Part shown: positions 54,237 to 63,444 of the stretch, one piece after another
Layout: each line of letters starts with the position of its first letter
Numbering within the stretch: position 1 is the stretch's first letter
Assembly (NCBI GenBank): GCA_020353515.1
Contig: CP070695.1
Location: 4,189,913-4,253,912 of the forward strand
Origin: Candidatus Heimdallarchaeota archaeon
GTDB taxonomy: Archaea > Asgardarchaeota > Heimdallarchaeia > Hodarchaeales > Hodarchaeaceae
DNA: 64,000 nucleotides
Direction of reading: 5' to 3'
Position numbers and translations under genes: made by a program
Notes under the pieces: model-generated
The model's input: the letters and a program-made list of their open reading frames with translations, nothing else
What the model was told of the DNA's origin: nothing
The model's database searches: none

Positions 54237-55133
54237 ATGTCAAATCACCTGGATGAGAATCTTACAGAAATATTCAAAGCACTTTCTCATCCGTTGCGAC
54301 AAGACATAATTTATCTTCTTGCTGAGCGCCAAGAAATTGGCGGAATTGGCTTTACTGCTCTTCAGAATGAGTTAAATCGGGGTTCCTCTCGCAAAAAACC
54401 TGTTCAGGTTGGAACAATCTATCATCACATTGGTCTTCTTGGTGAATTAATCAATCAAAATGATGAATCCAAAACTTGGACGCTTTCTGAGAGAGGATTA
54501 TTTGCCTATAATTTATTGACTTCAAGTCAAGATCGGAATCAATTTCTTACAAATGGTGACCTTAAACAAAGTTCTCCTCTTTTGTTAATCTGGAAAATAT
54601 TGGCTCCCCCCAGCATCTTCTTCAATATCAAAAAGTCTATTACATTATTCATTGGGTGGCAAATACTTTTCTTTTTATTATTTGCATTTATTACCGCCCA
54701 AGCTGATCTAGTATTGATTTTCCTCTTCTTTTCTGATATAAATCTGAGTAAAGATATTTTATTCAGTTTAGGGAGTATCGTGCTATCTTGGATTATTTTT
54801 ACTGTTTTGGTATTGGTTCTATCAAGACAACTGCTTCCAAAGAAAACCATGTCCTTAGAAGATATTGTGACAACTGCCATCTTTTTAGGATTATCAATGT
54901 TACCACTAGGAATCTTTCCTCTTCTTGTAATGGCCAGAGTGATTGATCTAACTCAATCTTTCATCCCATTAGCATTAGCCATTCTTCTCCAACTTTGGGT
55001 GATTCTTTTTTCTGCACGTGCAATCTCAGTTCAATTTTTTGTTAGAATGGAACGGGCAGGTATTATTAGCCTTATTTCAATCTACATTATGGTCTTATTA
55101 GGAGTACTCTTATCCCCGATCTTAGGCTTCTAG
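54237..55133 (+). CDS. Membrane-tethered winged-helix regulator
   Basis: 298 residues. The first 90 form an ArsR-like winged helix (FKALSHPLRQDIIYLL and VGTIYHHIGLLGEL, with a wing WTLSERG). The remaining 165 residues have about six transmembrane helices. It would bind DNA from the membrane face, or sense a lipid or ligand in the bilayer. The type is not unusual in archaea but the ligand is unknown. The last 12 bases overlap the convergent histidine kinase gene. The ATG at 54237 follows a TATA-like box with no ribosome binding site, so leaderless. Confidence 0.78.
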   Translation: MSNHLDENLTEIFKALSHPLRQDIIYLLAERQEIGGIGFTALQNELNRGSSRKKPVQVGTIYHHIGLLGELINQNDESKTWTLSERGLFAYNLLTSSQDRNQFLTNGDLKQSSPLLLIWKILAPPSIFFNIKKSITLFIGWQILFFLLFAFITAQADLVLIFLFFSDINLSKDILFSLGSIVLSWIIFTVLVLVLSRQLLPKKTMSLEDIVTTAIFLGLSMLPLGIFPLLVMARVIDLTQSFIPLALAILLQLWVILFSARAISVQFFVRMERAGIISLISIYIMVLLGVLLSPILGF

Positions 55134-55892
55134 GCTCGTAGGAAAATCTGTTATCTCAATCTTAGGTAATAAAATTTCAAATCGCGTTCCTTGGGTGTAG
55201 TCGTCCAAAACCCTATTAGAAACGCTAATCTCTCCTCCTAACTTTTTTAAAATTGTTTTAACAATATGAAGTCCCAATCCTGAGCCTCTTTTCTCTGATC
55301 TTACTCGAAAAAAACGTTTGAAGATTTTTTCTTTTTTTGAATCTGGGATTCCCTCTCCACGATCAATAACATCAATTTTCCATTGATCAGATTCCTGGAT
55401 ATCACTAACGATAATGTCAACCACTTTAATGGGATTTTTATCGGCTAATACTGCATTCTGTAAAAGATTGATGACACAATTATCAAGGATGGTTGTTCCT
55501 TGAACAAAACAATGCTTCTTTGGGAAAGAAGTATTAATCTTTATTTTTTCATGGGGAAACATTCCAATAATGGATGTAATAGAACGATTAACAACACCAC
55601 ATAAGTCAATAGGTGTATAATCTCCATTCTGTAAATTTTTAACTTCAGATAATAATTTAACTTGGTCAAGTACCATTTGAGCTCTCAATAGGCTTTGGAA
55701 CGCTGTTTGTAGAAAAAATTGAGAATCTTCATCCTGTTCATCAATGACAGACTTCAATTCTTCTAAACAACTGTAAGTTATCATCGTTTGGCTAGGAACA
55801 TCATGTGTAAGGAGATCAATGAAGAATTCGAGATCCCTATGAGCCTCTTCTGACTGACGAAGTATATCCTGAGTTTCCTGATTCTTAACCAT
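55122..55892 (-). CDS. Histidine kinase without a sensor domain
   Basis: 256 residues. An H-box-like LLTHDVPSQTMI (about His 30) is followed by a helical dimerisation segment and a complete HATPase_c domain: N box NCVINLLQNAVLADKNP, G1 DRGEGIPDSKKEKIF, F/G2 FFRVRSEKRGSGLGLHIVKTILKK. There is no membrane or PAS sensor region, so it depends on another protein for its signal. No response regulator is adjacent. It is convergent with the tethered winged-helix gene, overlapping by 12 bases. Start ATG at 55892. Confidence 0.87.
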   Translation of the reverse strand: MVKNQETQDILRQSEEAHRDLEFFIDLLTHDVPSQTMITYSCLEELKSVIDEQDEDSQFFLQTAFQSLLRAQMVLDQVKLLSEVKNLQNGDYTPIDLCGVVNRSITSIIGMFPHEKIKINTSFPKKHCFVQGTTILDNCVINLLQNAVLADKNPIKVVDIIVSDIQESDQWKIDVIDRGEGIPDSKKEKIFKRFFRVRSEKRGSGLGLHIVKTILKKLGGEISVSNRVLDDYTQGTRFEILLPKIEITDFPTSLEA

Positions 55893-56028
55893 TTGAAAAT
55901 CACTACTGAGTTGTATTTCAACGCCATCAATGAAACCAAAAAAAATGTTTGCCCGAATTATTCTGGATTCTTAAACCAGTTGAGTAATACAATCACTCTT
56001 GTGATTTTTAATTCGGCTTTCTAAAAAA

Positions 56029-56937
56029 TTATAACTTCTCTTTTACGTTCCGATGAACAACAGAAACAGCCAGATTGTTTCCTTTTAGCTCATTTTCAAC
56101 TAACCCTTCAAGGAGAGCTGAAATTCCATCTCCAGTCCAAGTATTTGTTTCATATATTTTCCTACTGGAAACACGAAATCTTCTCGCCAGATATTTGCGA
56201 ATATTTGTTATTCTACTAACATCTCGCATATTTGCAGCGATAACAAAAGGACGATCCCAAAAATTATGAACTTCTTGAAACAATTCTTGGGCCTTTCTGA
56301 TCCTTTGAGCATCTGAACTATCTACAAAAAAGATGTATCCATCAGAGTCGTTCCTAAATCTCCACCATTGCTGTTGAAAGGCATACCCAAGGTCGAAGAA
56401 TTGTATTTGAGGTAAATTTCCAATGGAATCTATTCTAATAATATCTAGAAGTTGTGTTGGTTCGTAAGATTCGAAACCAGCAAGGGGACGATCTTCTTTT
56501 AAATAATTAACGAAAGTACTTTTCCCTGAGCGATCTAATCCGAGAAGTGCAATCTTTAGCTCTGTATTTGAGTTATCAACTTCTTTCACTATTGAATTAC
56601 ATAAGTCTTGAAAATATTTCGTCGAGGCGAGTAACTTTGAAGTTGGGATATCCCTACTCAGATATTCTTCAAGGAGATTTAAGAACAATTCAAGGCGTTG
56701 AAAAGACGTATTAACGGAGGCTACCGAAACTAATAGTAGATCTTGAATGGTCGCGCGAAATGTTATTAATTGATTTCTAATGATTATTCCTTGAGTATGT
56801 TCCCTCTGAGTCTCTTCTCGAGCCAACTTTCCGAGTATTGGTATTAGATCATAGAACTGTTGACTATTAGCAATGGAGACAGTTGAAATTAATTCAGAAT
56901 TATCTTTGTCAAAGACTTTGACTGAAAGAAGAGTCAT
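56029..56937 (-). CDS. Longin-like domain fused to an Arf-like small GTPase
   Basis: 302 residues. The N-terminal 100 residues have a longin-like pattern of strands and helices (LLSVKVFDKDNSELIST, then IIIRNQLITFRATIQDLLLVSVAS and FLNLLEEYL), recalling the longin domains of adaptin sigma chains and of the SRP-receptor alpha subunit. From about 127 follows an Arf/SRbeta-type GTPase with P-loop GLDRSGKST (133-141), G3 FDLGYAFQQQW (181-191) in place of DVGGQ, and G4 NMRD (236-239) in place of NKxD. The nucleotide base and hydrolysis motifs are changed, the P-loop is intact. A role in membrane trafficking-like scaffolding is inference. Confidence 0.72.
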   Translation of the reverse strand: MTLLSVKVFDKDNSELISTVSIANSQQFYDLIPILGKLAREETQREHTQGIIIRNQLITFRATIQDLLLVSVASVNTSFQRLELFLNLLEEYLSRDIPTSKLLASTKYFQDLCNSIVKEVDNSNTELKIALLGLDRSGKSTFVNYLKEDRPLAGFESYEPTQLLDIIRIDSIGNLPQIQFFDLGYAFQQQWWRFRNDSDGYIFFVDSSDAQRIRKAQELFQEVHNFWDRPFVIAANMRDVSRITNIRKYLARRFRVSSRKIYETNTWTGDGISALLEGLVENELKGNNLAVSVVHRNVKEKL

Positions 56938-57134
56938 TCGAGAATCACCGTACCATCGCTAACAAGTTTATCTTTGGAAAAATGTATTCTTTTATGAATT
57001 AAAAAAACGAATTTCCTTAAAAAATTCACCTGAACAATTTTTCCGGATATTCGTAATCTTAGAGAAGAAAGAAGGAAATTATTAGAAACGAGAAAAAATG
57101 ACATCTTGAAAAGAAATGAGCCGACGAAAATCAT
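56934..57134 (-). CDS. Possible small gene upstream of the longin-GTPase
   Basis: A 66-residue open frame whose stop overlaps the GTPase start by four bases (ATGA), which hints at translational coupling. The protein is Phe/Leu/Lys-rich and has no recognisable motif or clear ribosome binding site. It could equally be chance in AT-rich DNA. Confidence 0.25.
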   Translation of the reverse strand: MIFVGSFLFKMSFFLVSNNFLLSSLRLRISGKIVQVNFLRKFVFLIHKRIHFSKDKLVSDGTVILE

Positions 57135-57223
57135 AAATTGAATTCAAATTAGAAATAATCCCAGTACTGGGAGAATGTATCGTTAAAGTAATTTCAGGAA
57201 GGAAACAATAATATTTTATATCC

Positions 57224-57367
57224 TTATTCTTCGTCTCTCTTAATCTTCTTTTCAGCTTCGTCTTTTACTTTCTTTCCAATAATTTTTCCTTTCTCAGCTG
57301 TCTTCTTACCCAGCTTTTCTGCTTCTTCCTTCTTTTTTTCAGCCTCTTTCTTGATTTTTTTAAGCAT
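57224..57367 (-). CDS. Small Lys/Glu-rich helical protein (47 residues)
   Basis: A 47-codon gene from an ATG at 57367. The product is almost entirely Lys, Glu and Ala in a pattern predicting one long charged helix (KKIKKEAEKKKEEAEKLGKK). A weak GGA precedes the ATG. No family is recognised. The coding frame is free of stops and strongly biased, so it is probably real. Confidence 0.45.
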   Translation of the reverse strand: MLKKIKKEAEKKKEEAEKLGKKTAEKGKIIGKKVKDEAEKKIKRDEE

Positions 57368-57446
57368 TAAATTCCACATTCTATTATTTTTTTCCCCGAG
57401 AGGATTGTTTCTTTTTCATTTTTTACCTACTTAAATAAGATTCGGT

Positions 57447-58652
57447 CTACCCCAATTGAAACAAGTTAATTATTGTTGAAAGAGTTGTTTGACAAATTTT
57501 CTTCATGAAAATGAAATCCAAAGTGTTGATTGTGTCTCCAGCAGTATGATAATAAGGATTACGGAAATTAGCGGTATCAGTTACTATAATTGCAGGAATT
57601 CCGACTCTCCAGAAAGGAGCATGATCGCTTCTCAATAAATCAGGCATTGTTTGTTTAATTCCATCGTAATCTAAAGGAACATCAAGACAAGCACAAGGTA
57701 ATTTAATCAAATCATGTTGAGATGAGTTAAAAAAAGAATCTGTAAGAATTTGGGAGTTTTCATCACCAATGATTGTAATATAATTCCCTATCATTCGATC
57801 GTGATCGGTTCTATAAGTCTTGAACATATCTAAAGTAATGCCTTTTGGTAAACGTTGAGAATAGGGTTCCTTGGACGTAAAACCTATAGATTCGAGATTA
57901 ATGACACCTGTGATATTCATTTCTTTCTCGATAATGTATTTTGAATAGGCATCACTACCCAAACAAAAGCTTCTGCCAAATGGATCATCCTGAGCTGATT
58001 CACGAAATATTCGATTTTGTTCCCTGAAAAACTTAAGCTCATTGTTTGTTAATTCTACCTTCGCTTGCGCTTCAAATTTATTCCATTCATCCTCGTCAAG
58101 AAATGGTTTTGCTGGCCCTGATGAGATTATCAGTTTTTTAAATTGGTCAGCAAATTTTTTTAATGGCCAAGAAATATAACGGTAATTTTCATCAAAAACT
58201 CCACACTCGGTACCAATCTTTCTTATCGGATTTTGCAGACTAGGAGAGAATTCCTCTAGGTTAAAACTGACAAAAATGACATTTTTCTTGAAATTAATTT
58301 CCCTTAGAACACGAGCAACTTCTAACATTACTGCTACTCCACTTGCATTATCATCGGCACCAGGAGTAGAATAAATGGTATCATAATGATTGGTTATAAA
58401 GATTGTAGGTTCGGATAGATCCATATGGTCTTCTAAAAAGCCTTCTACATTGAAAAAATCTTCATCTATCCCCTCTACGCTGAAAAAGTGTCTATTTGTA
58501 GTAATATCGTGTTGTTGTAGCGATCTCTCAATATATTTACCAGCTTGAATTAATATATCATAAGAGTCAAGAGCATGTTTGACACCTTCAAGAGAGAGTA
58601 TGTGGGTGTATAAATTATTGATATCTACAGTTTCGATAGCATCTTTGATCAT
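57447..58652 (-). CDS. M28-family aminopeptidase-like zinc peptidase
   Basis: About 401 residues. The co-catalytic zinc motifs of M28 are present: ITNHYDTIYSTPGADDNASGVAVML (bridging Asp), FNLEEFSP (Glu base) and the C-terminal NPYYHTAGDTINTLD (His). A ~130-residue insertion lies between the second and later motifs. Intracellular by lack of a signal peptide. Start uncertain: TTG at 58673 or ATG at 58652; the latter is used here. Confidence 0.85.
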   Translation of the reverse strand: MIKDAIETVDINNLYTHILSLEGVKHALDSYDILIQAGKYIERSLQQHDITTNRHFFSVEGIDEDFFNVEGFLEDHMDLSEPTIFITNHYDTIYSTPGADDNASGVAVMLEVARVLREINFKKNVIFVSFNLEEFSPSLQNPIRKIGTECGVFDENYRYISWPLKKFADQFKKLIISSGPAKPFLDEDEWNKFEAQAKVELTNNELKFFREQNRIFRESAQDDPFGRSFCLGSDAYSKYIIEKEMNITGVINLESIGFTSKEPYSQRLPKGITLDMFKTYRTDHDRMIGNYITIIGDENSQILTDSFFNSSQHDLIKLPCACLDVPLDYDGIKQTMPDLLRSDHAPFWRVGIPAIIVTDTANFRNPYYHTAGDTINTLDFIFMKKICQTTLSTIINLFQLG

Positions 58653-58871
58653 TGACAATGTAGTTAACTCCAAACGTCTTTTGGTTTAGGAATCGCTTGG
58701 ATTTTATATACGTTCTTGATAGTCTTCTAATACCTATCCATTTTGCTAATCGTAATTTTAGAATGAAAGTTAATGATGTCTACATTCTTCTTGTAAGAAG
58801 TGTAGCTGATTACAAAAAACTGAAAAAAAGAAAAAACAAAAAGAAAGAAGAAAAGGGGGAGATTTAACGCT

Positions 58872-60158
58872 TTAAAGCATTTTAACCATAGTATTGATAG
58901 TTCGGCTGCCGATAAGAAGTTGAACGTTGCGAGTTCCGCCAACCGCTTCTGCGATCTCAGAGACTCCCTGGATAATTGGCATCTTAGTTTGGTCTGTAAC
59001 ACCTGTACCACCCATTGCATGCATACATTCATATGTTAATTCATGGACAAGGTAGGCTGCATATTCTTTCATTTGAGATGCCATTGCAACAAAGGGATTC
59101 ATAAACGGACTGATACCGACGAGATCATCTCGTTTAGCATCATAAGCTTCCGCTAATTTCAACAACGCCATTGTAATTGATATAAGTCGGGAATGATATT
59201 TCGAGAGAACAGACATACCAACCGCTTGGTGGAGTAGAATCTTTGTAGTTCCAGGTGGAGTACCAAATTGCTTCCTCACAGTTGAATAGAGCGATGCTAA
59301 AGCAAAAGCACCCCACATTTGGCCCACATTTGTGGCAGCAATACCAATTCTTTCAGGTACAAGTCCCTCGAATAGAATATGATATCCTTCACCAGGTCCA
59401 CCAGTCATATAATCATCAGGGATGAAGGCGTCTTCAAAGATTGTCTTCCCAATATGAACCTTGCTTACAGATGGAATCCTTATTCTTTCTGCTTTAAATC
59501 CTCGATCCCATTCCTTATGAGAAACACCTTGAACCATTGTACCGCGTGGATCTTCTTCGTTAAGGACACCATAGACGGCGCACATATCCGCCTTTGGTGA
59601 ATTTGTTGTGTAACATTTGATTCCATCGATAGTGTATCCACCATCAACTTTTTCTGCTTTAACAGTCATATTGACAGCATCAGAACCACGTTTGGGCTCT
59701 GTAATTCCAATACAGCCGATTTTATTACCATCAAGTAAATCTTGAAGGTCTTTTACGAGAGTTTCTCGGTCATTGTGATGATGTGAAATAGGATTAATAC
59801 AAAGAGTAGAGGCACCCATTGCCATGTTAAATTGAGGATTAAAGATATCCATTGTCCAACAGCGGAGGAGTTCAGCTTTCATGCCTGTTTGGATATCAGA
59901 ACGATGGGGGTATTCGTTACTACGGTTAATTAGACCATGTTTACCTGCCCAGGGAAACCAATCGTAATAATCATCGTTATTATGCCCGTTGATTCTTCCA
60001 ATTTTCTCTTCTTGCTCAATACACAGGCTTTGAATTTCTTCAACATAAGCCTTATCTTCATCAGAGAGCAGCATCATCATATTGTTGTTAAATACTCCAA
60101 ATTGATTTTCTAACTTCATTATATCTAGGATTTCGTCTTCCAGAAGTTGAGTTTTCAT
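58872..60158 (-). CDS. Acyl-CoA dehydrogenase family protein, divergent C-terminus
   Basis: 428 residues of the acyl-CoA dehydrogenase fold. CIGITEPKRGSDAVNMTVKAEK, VRKQFGTPPGTTKILLHQAV and MHAMGGTGVTDQT are the family blocks. The C-terminal motif where YEGTxEVQR and its catalytic Glu usually stand reads AVGGTRNVQ, so the typical base is missing. Isovaleryl- and long-chain members have the base elsewhere, so it may still be active. No close partner gene. The promoter side holds a perfect palindrome at 60231-60242. Confidence 0.85.
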   Translation of the reverse strand: MKTQLLEDEILDIMKLENQFGVFNNNMMMLLSDEDKAYVEEIQSLCIEQEEKIGRINGHNNDDYYDWFPWAGKHGLINRSNEYPHRSDIQTGMKAELLRCWTMDIFNPQFNMAMGASTLCINPISHHHNDRETLVKDLQDLLDGNKIGCIGITEPKRGSDAVNMTVKAEKVDGGYTIDGIKCYTTNSPKADMCAVYGVLNEEDPRGTMVQGVSHKEWDRGFKAERIRIPSVSKVHIGKTIFEDAFIPDDYMTGGPGEGYHILFEGLVPERIGIAATNVGQMWGAFALASLYSTVRKQFGTPPGTTKILLHQAVGMSVLSKYHSRLISITMALLKLAEAYDAKRDDLVGISPFMNPFVAMASQMKEYAAYLVHELTYECMHAMGGTGVTDQTKMPIIQGVSEIAEAVGGTRNVQLLIGSRTINTMVKML

Positions 60159-60474
60159 GATTCTTACCCTACTTGTTGTTTTTATTCTACTTGAATAGTC
60201 TTGTTCATTCTGAGCTCTTTTTCCTTTATAAGACTTAAGTCTGACATTTTAAGTACAACTCACACACAGGACACTCACACTACAATCCCGTTATCCGTTT
60301 CGGATGTTATAGTCATCACTCTTTACAAGATATATTATTCGCGATTGCAAAAGGAGGAAATAGAGGAAGGACTAGAAGTATATCGAGTAAGATGACCATA
60401 CAGCTTTAAGTAAGGAATGAATTGCGATAATATCATATTTCTTGGGAAGTCTATCATCCTTTTATAGGTGAAAT
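60159..60474. other. Divergent promoter region with palindrome
   Basis: No convincing gene; a 64-codon TTG open frame at 60201-60395 lacks a ribosome binding site or motif. The stretch holds the palindrome AGACTTAAGTCT at 60231-60242 and the GGTGA ribosome binding site of the next gene at its right end. Confidence 0.4.
60231..60242. promoter_or_regulatory. Palindrome upstream of acyl-CoA dehydrogenase
   Basis: AGACTTAAGTCT is a perfect 12-base palindrome 73 bases before the acyl-CoA dehydrogenase ATG. Operators of fatty-acid regulators are of this kind, but no regulator gene is nearby. Confidence 0.25.
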
Positions 60475-60936
60475 GTGATTTTAACTATGAAATTGAAAAA
60501 AATGAAAGCAGACAAACAAACAGAAGCAGAAATAAAAGAAGTATTGGATAAAATGTCCGAAGATTATAAAAAGGGCAATATAGACGAAGTACTAACGTTG
60601 TTTGCCCCTGATCCCGATGTAGTCTTAATTGGATCGGGTACTGACGAAAAGCGTATTGGGTTGGATGAAATTCGGACTCAAGTTGAACGTGATATAGCAC
60701 AAACCGAGTCTCGGTCTATGGAGCATAGAATTATATCTATTTCATCAGCGGGGTCAATATCTTGGTGTGCAACTGAATCAATCGTTCATGCTACCGTTAG
60801 TGGCCAAGAAATAACCTTTGATGGACGATCGACTGTGGTGCTAGAGAAACGTGGAGACAAATGGCTTATTGTTCAAATGCACTTCTCTACTCCACTTAGT
60901 GGTCAAGCTGAAGGCGAATCATGGCCGACAAACTAA
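60475..60936 (+). CDS. SnoaL/NTF2-like domain protein
   Basis: 153 residues with the cone-shaped NTF2-like fold pattern: KMSEDYKKGNIDEVLTLFAPDPDVVLIGSG, IRTQVERDIA, then strands ending RSTVVLEKRGDKWLIVQMHFS. Family members include isomerases and ketosteroid-like small-molecule enzymes as well as non-enzymes. Start is GTG at 60475 with GGTGA upstream. Function unknown. Confidence 0.8.
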   Translation: MILTMKLKKMKADKQTEAEIKEVLDKMSEDYKKGNIDEVLTLFAPDPDVVLIGSGTDEKRIGLDEIRTQVERDIAQTESRSMEHRIISISSAGSISWCATESIVHATVSGQEITFDGRSTVVLEKRGDKWLIVQMHFSTPLSGQAEGESWPTN

Positions 60937-61547
60937 CTCCTTTCTTCTATCTAAGCTGGGTTTTATTACCACCTAAGAAAGATGAGAATGAAAAAGTAGA
61001 AATAACATAAAAAGAGATAAACTCAAATAAGAGGCCGAGTGAGGAGGATGAACGAAGTCAATGCTTCAGTAGTCCCCAGATAGTGACCTGTCTGAAGGAA
61101 ACGTATGTCTAAAGAGAGGAGAAAACAAGTAGAGATTGGTAAGGACATGATTATGTAATTTAACCAACAATAAGACATGTTTTTACTGGGGGAGTTCATT
61201 CAAGCCTTGAAGATAAATCGAAAGACAGTGATAGATTGGTTAAAGCTATATCCTCCTCCTGTGGAATAAAATCCGACTAGGATGAGGATAGGCGTCTGAA
61301 TCAGAAACCATCCTCAATTATGACGAAAATAGTAGTAGTATTAATTTTCAAGAAATGTATTAGGAAAACATGGCAGATTAATTATTGATGAATATATGAA
61401 CACTTTTTCAGTGATTTCCTAAAAAATATATTTCCATTTAGACTAGAGTTACCAGTGTCAGAATAATAAATCTTAGATAACTCAAGAAAATGACCCTCTT
61501 TTACAAGTAAAAAGAACATATACCTTGGAAAAAGGAGTTTGTAATCA
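60937..61547. other. Intergenic stretch with a gene remnant and a hairpin
   Basis: No intact gene. A 30-codon HTH-like fragment lies at 61177-61269. Downstream, 61283-61316 forms a hairpin with arms TGAGGAT/ATCCTCA extended by GG/CC around a bulged A. RNase P and SRP RNA were looked for by eye but their conserved blocks were not found. Confidence 0.4.
61177..61269 (+). pseudogene. Possible helix-turn-helix remnant, perhaps of a transposase
   Basis: A 30-residue open frame containing LGEFIQALKINRKTVIDWLK, which reads like the recognition helices of a transposase or regulator HTH, and then ends. No upstream or downstream coding continues it. Very short, so low confidence; it may be the leftover of a mobile element in this non-coding gap. 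Confidence 0.25.
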
Positions 61548-63329
61548 TTGACCAGCAATTGGGATTTATCATTTTTATACAAAGGATTTGATGATCCAAA
61601 GATTGATGAAGACTTGGATCAGGCTATTAAGATAGCTGACGAATTGGAAAAATATCACGGAAAATTAAAAGAGGGTAATCTTTCTGCAAAGGAGCTACTT
61701 AATCTTTTAGAACAAGTCGAAAAGGTTGAAACATTAGGTTCAAAGGCAGTTGCATATGGTGCCCTACTTTTTTACCAAGAAACTACTAATGAAGATCATA
61801 AGGCCCTTTATGCTAGAATGCAACAGCGAGCGGTTGAAATTGATAACAAATTGATATGGATCACATTAGAGTTAAATGACCTTAGAAAAGAGAAGATAGA
61901 AGAATATCTCCAAGATCCGCTATTAGCAAATTATCATCACTATATCACAGTTAAGAGGCTGAAACAACCTTATTTACTCTCAGAGAAAGTAGAACAAGTT
62001 CTTTTGCAAAAAGCGCTTGTAGGTAGGGACGCATGGCTAAAATTCTTTCAGGAATTCACTGCAGCATTTGAATTCGAGGTTGAAATTGAAGGTGAAATCA
62101 AAAAACTGGCACCAGGGGAGATTTATCCTTTATTTCGTGACCCAAATCCAGAAACCCGTGAGCAAGTCTTCAAGACATATTATCAGAGGTATGCAAAAGA
62201 TTCTATTGCAATATCTCACTGTTTCAATAATATTTGGAAGAATCATGGTCAGGATGTTGATCTACGTAATTATCCTACAACAATGACTCCTGCTCATATA
62301 AGAAATCAAACAGATGAAAAAATCGTCGAAACTATGATGGAAATCATCAAGAAGAATTATTCTCTCGTACAAGATTATTATAAAGCCAAGGCTAAATTAA
62401 TGGGTCAAGGAAATAAACTTAAAGGCTCAGATCTCTATGCTCCCTTAGGAAAAGCGATCAAATATACTTGGGAGGAAGCTAAGCAAATGGTACTAGATTC
62501 TTATAATGAATTTGATTCTGAAATTGGTGAAATGGCTAGAGGGTTTTTTGATCGCAATTTAATTGATTCAGAAGTTCGAAAAACCAAGAGATTCGGTGCG
62601 TTCTGTATGGGAATAGCTCCTGGGATAGATCCAGTTCTCCATATGTCATTTGATGGAACCCCAGATGGGGTCAGTACGCTAGCACATGAAATGGGCCATG
62701 GTCTCCATGATATGTTTAGTGGACGAAAACAAACCATGTTAAACTATAATCCACCACTGGTAGCAGCAGAAACAGCATCTGTTTTCGGAGAACAGATCCT
62801 TATCGATAAAATGTTAAAAACTATGACCGACGAAGAAGCGAAATTAAGACTCCTTGCAAGTCAGATAGAGGATGCTATTATTACAATATCCCGTCAAACA
62901 ATGTACGTTTTCTTTGAAAATGAATGTCATGAAAAGGGGGCAAAAGAGAACTTATCTACTCAAAAGATGTCTGATATCTGGGATAAACATGTCCAGGACG
63001 CATATGGAGATGCTGTAGAATTTTTACCAGAACAGAGCTGGAATTGGGCAACAATTCCACATTTTCTGGATCCTAGAGTTTTTTATTGTTATGCATATTC
63101 ATTCGGAATGCTCTTTGTTCTGGGTCTCTATCAAAAGTACCTGGAAGAGGGAGAATCATTTATCCCCAAATATAAACAAATTCTCGAAGCCGGTGGATCA
63201 CAGTTTCCTGTTGATTTAGCAAACTCTGTTGGTTTAGACCTCACATCTCCTGAATTTTGGCAGGCAGGTTTCGACTATCTTGGCAAGTTATTAAAAGAGT
63301 TTCAAAAAATTGTTGACACACGGGTATAG
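61548..63329 (+). CDS. pepF: M3-family oligoendopeptidase F
   Basis: 593 residues, the normal length. It begins SNWDLSFLYKGFDDPKI, as PepF proteins do, and has the M3 zinc site TLAHEMGHGLHDMF (HEMGH at about 380-384), with the third ligand in AAETASVFGE. It degrades peptides of medium length in the cytosol. TTG start at 61548 with GGAG ten bases upstream. The next gene, an amidohydrolase, follows on the same strand after about 115 bases. Confidence 0.92.
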   Translation: MTSNWDLSFLYKGFDDPKIDEDLDQAIKIADELEKYHGKLKEGNLSAKELLNLLEQVEKVETLGSKAVAYGALLFYQETTNEDHKALYARMQQRAVEIDNKLIWITLELNDLRKEKIEEYLQDPLLANYHHYITVKRLKQPYLLSEKVEQVLLQKALVGRDAWLKFFQEFTAAFEFEVEIEGEIKKLAPGEIYPLFRDPNPETREQVFKTYYQRYAKDSIAISHCFNNIWKNHGQDVDLRNYPTTMTPAHIRNQTDEKIVETMMEIIKKNYSLVQDYYKAKAKLMGQGNKLKGSDLYAPLGKAIKYTWEEAKQMVLDSYNEFDSEIGEMARGFFDRNLIDSEVRKTKRFGAFCMGIAPGIDPVLHMSFDGTPDGVSTLAHEMGHGLHDMFSGRKQTMLNYNPPLVAAETASVFGEQILIDKMLKTMTDEEAKLRLLASQIEDAIITISRQTMYVFFENECHEKGAKENLSTQKMSDIWDKHVQDAYGDAVEFLPEQSWNWATIPHFLDPRVFYCYAYSFGMLFVLGLYQKYLEEGESFIPKYKQILEAGGSQFPVDLANSVGLDLTSPEFWQAGFDYLGKLLKEFQKIVDTRV

Positions 63330-63444
63330 TTCCTTGTTGAAAATGCATTAACCAGTTCAAAACCACTCTAAACAAGAATTTGGTTTATAGCGACAATTTC
63401 AATGAAGGACACTCCCGAACATTAGTTCTATGGAGATTCAATGT

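Noticed and set aside
60201..60395. A 64-codon TTG frame between two genes.
   Set aside because: No ribosome binding site or domain; sits in a region better explained as a promoter.
61021..61150. A GAGGCCGAGTGAGGAGG stretch that recalled RNase P or SRP RNA.
   Set aside because: The conserved core blocks of both RNAs (such as GAGGAAAGUCC or GGAAGGGAGC) are not present.
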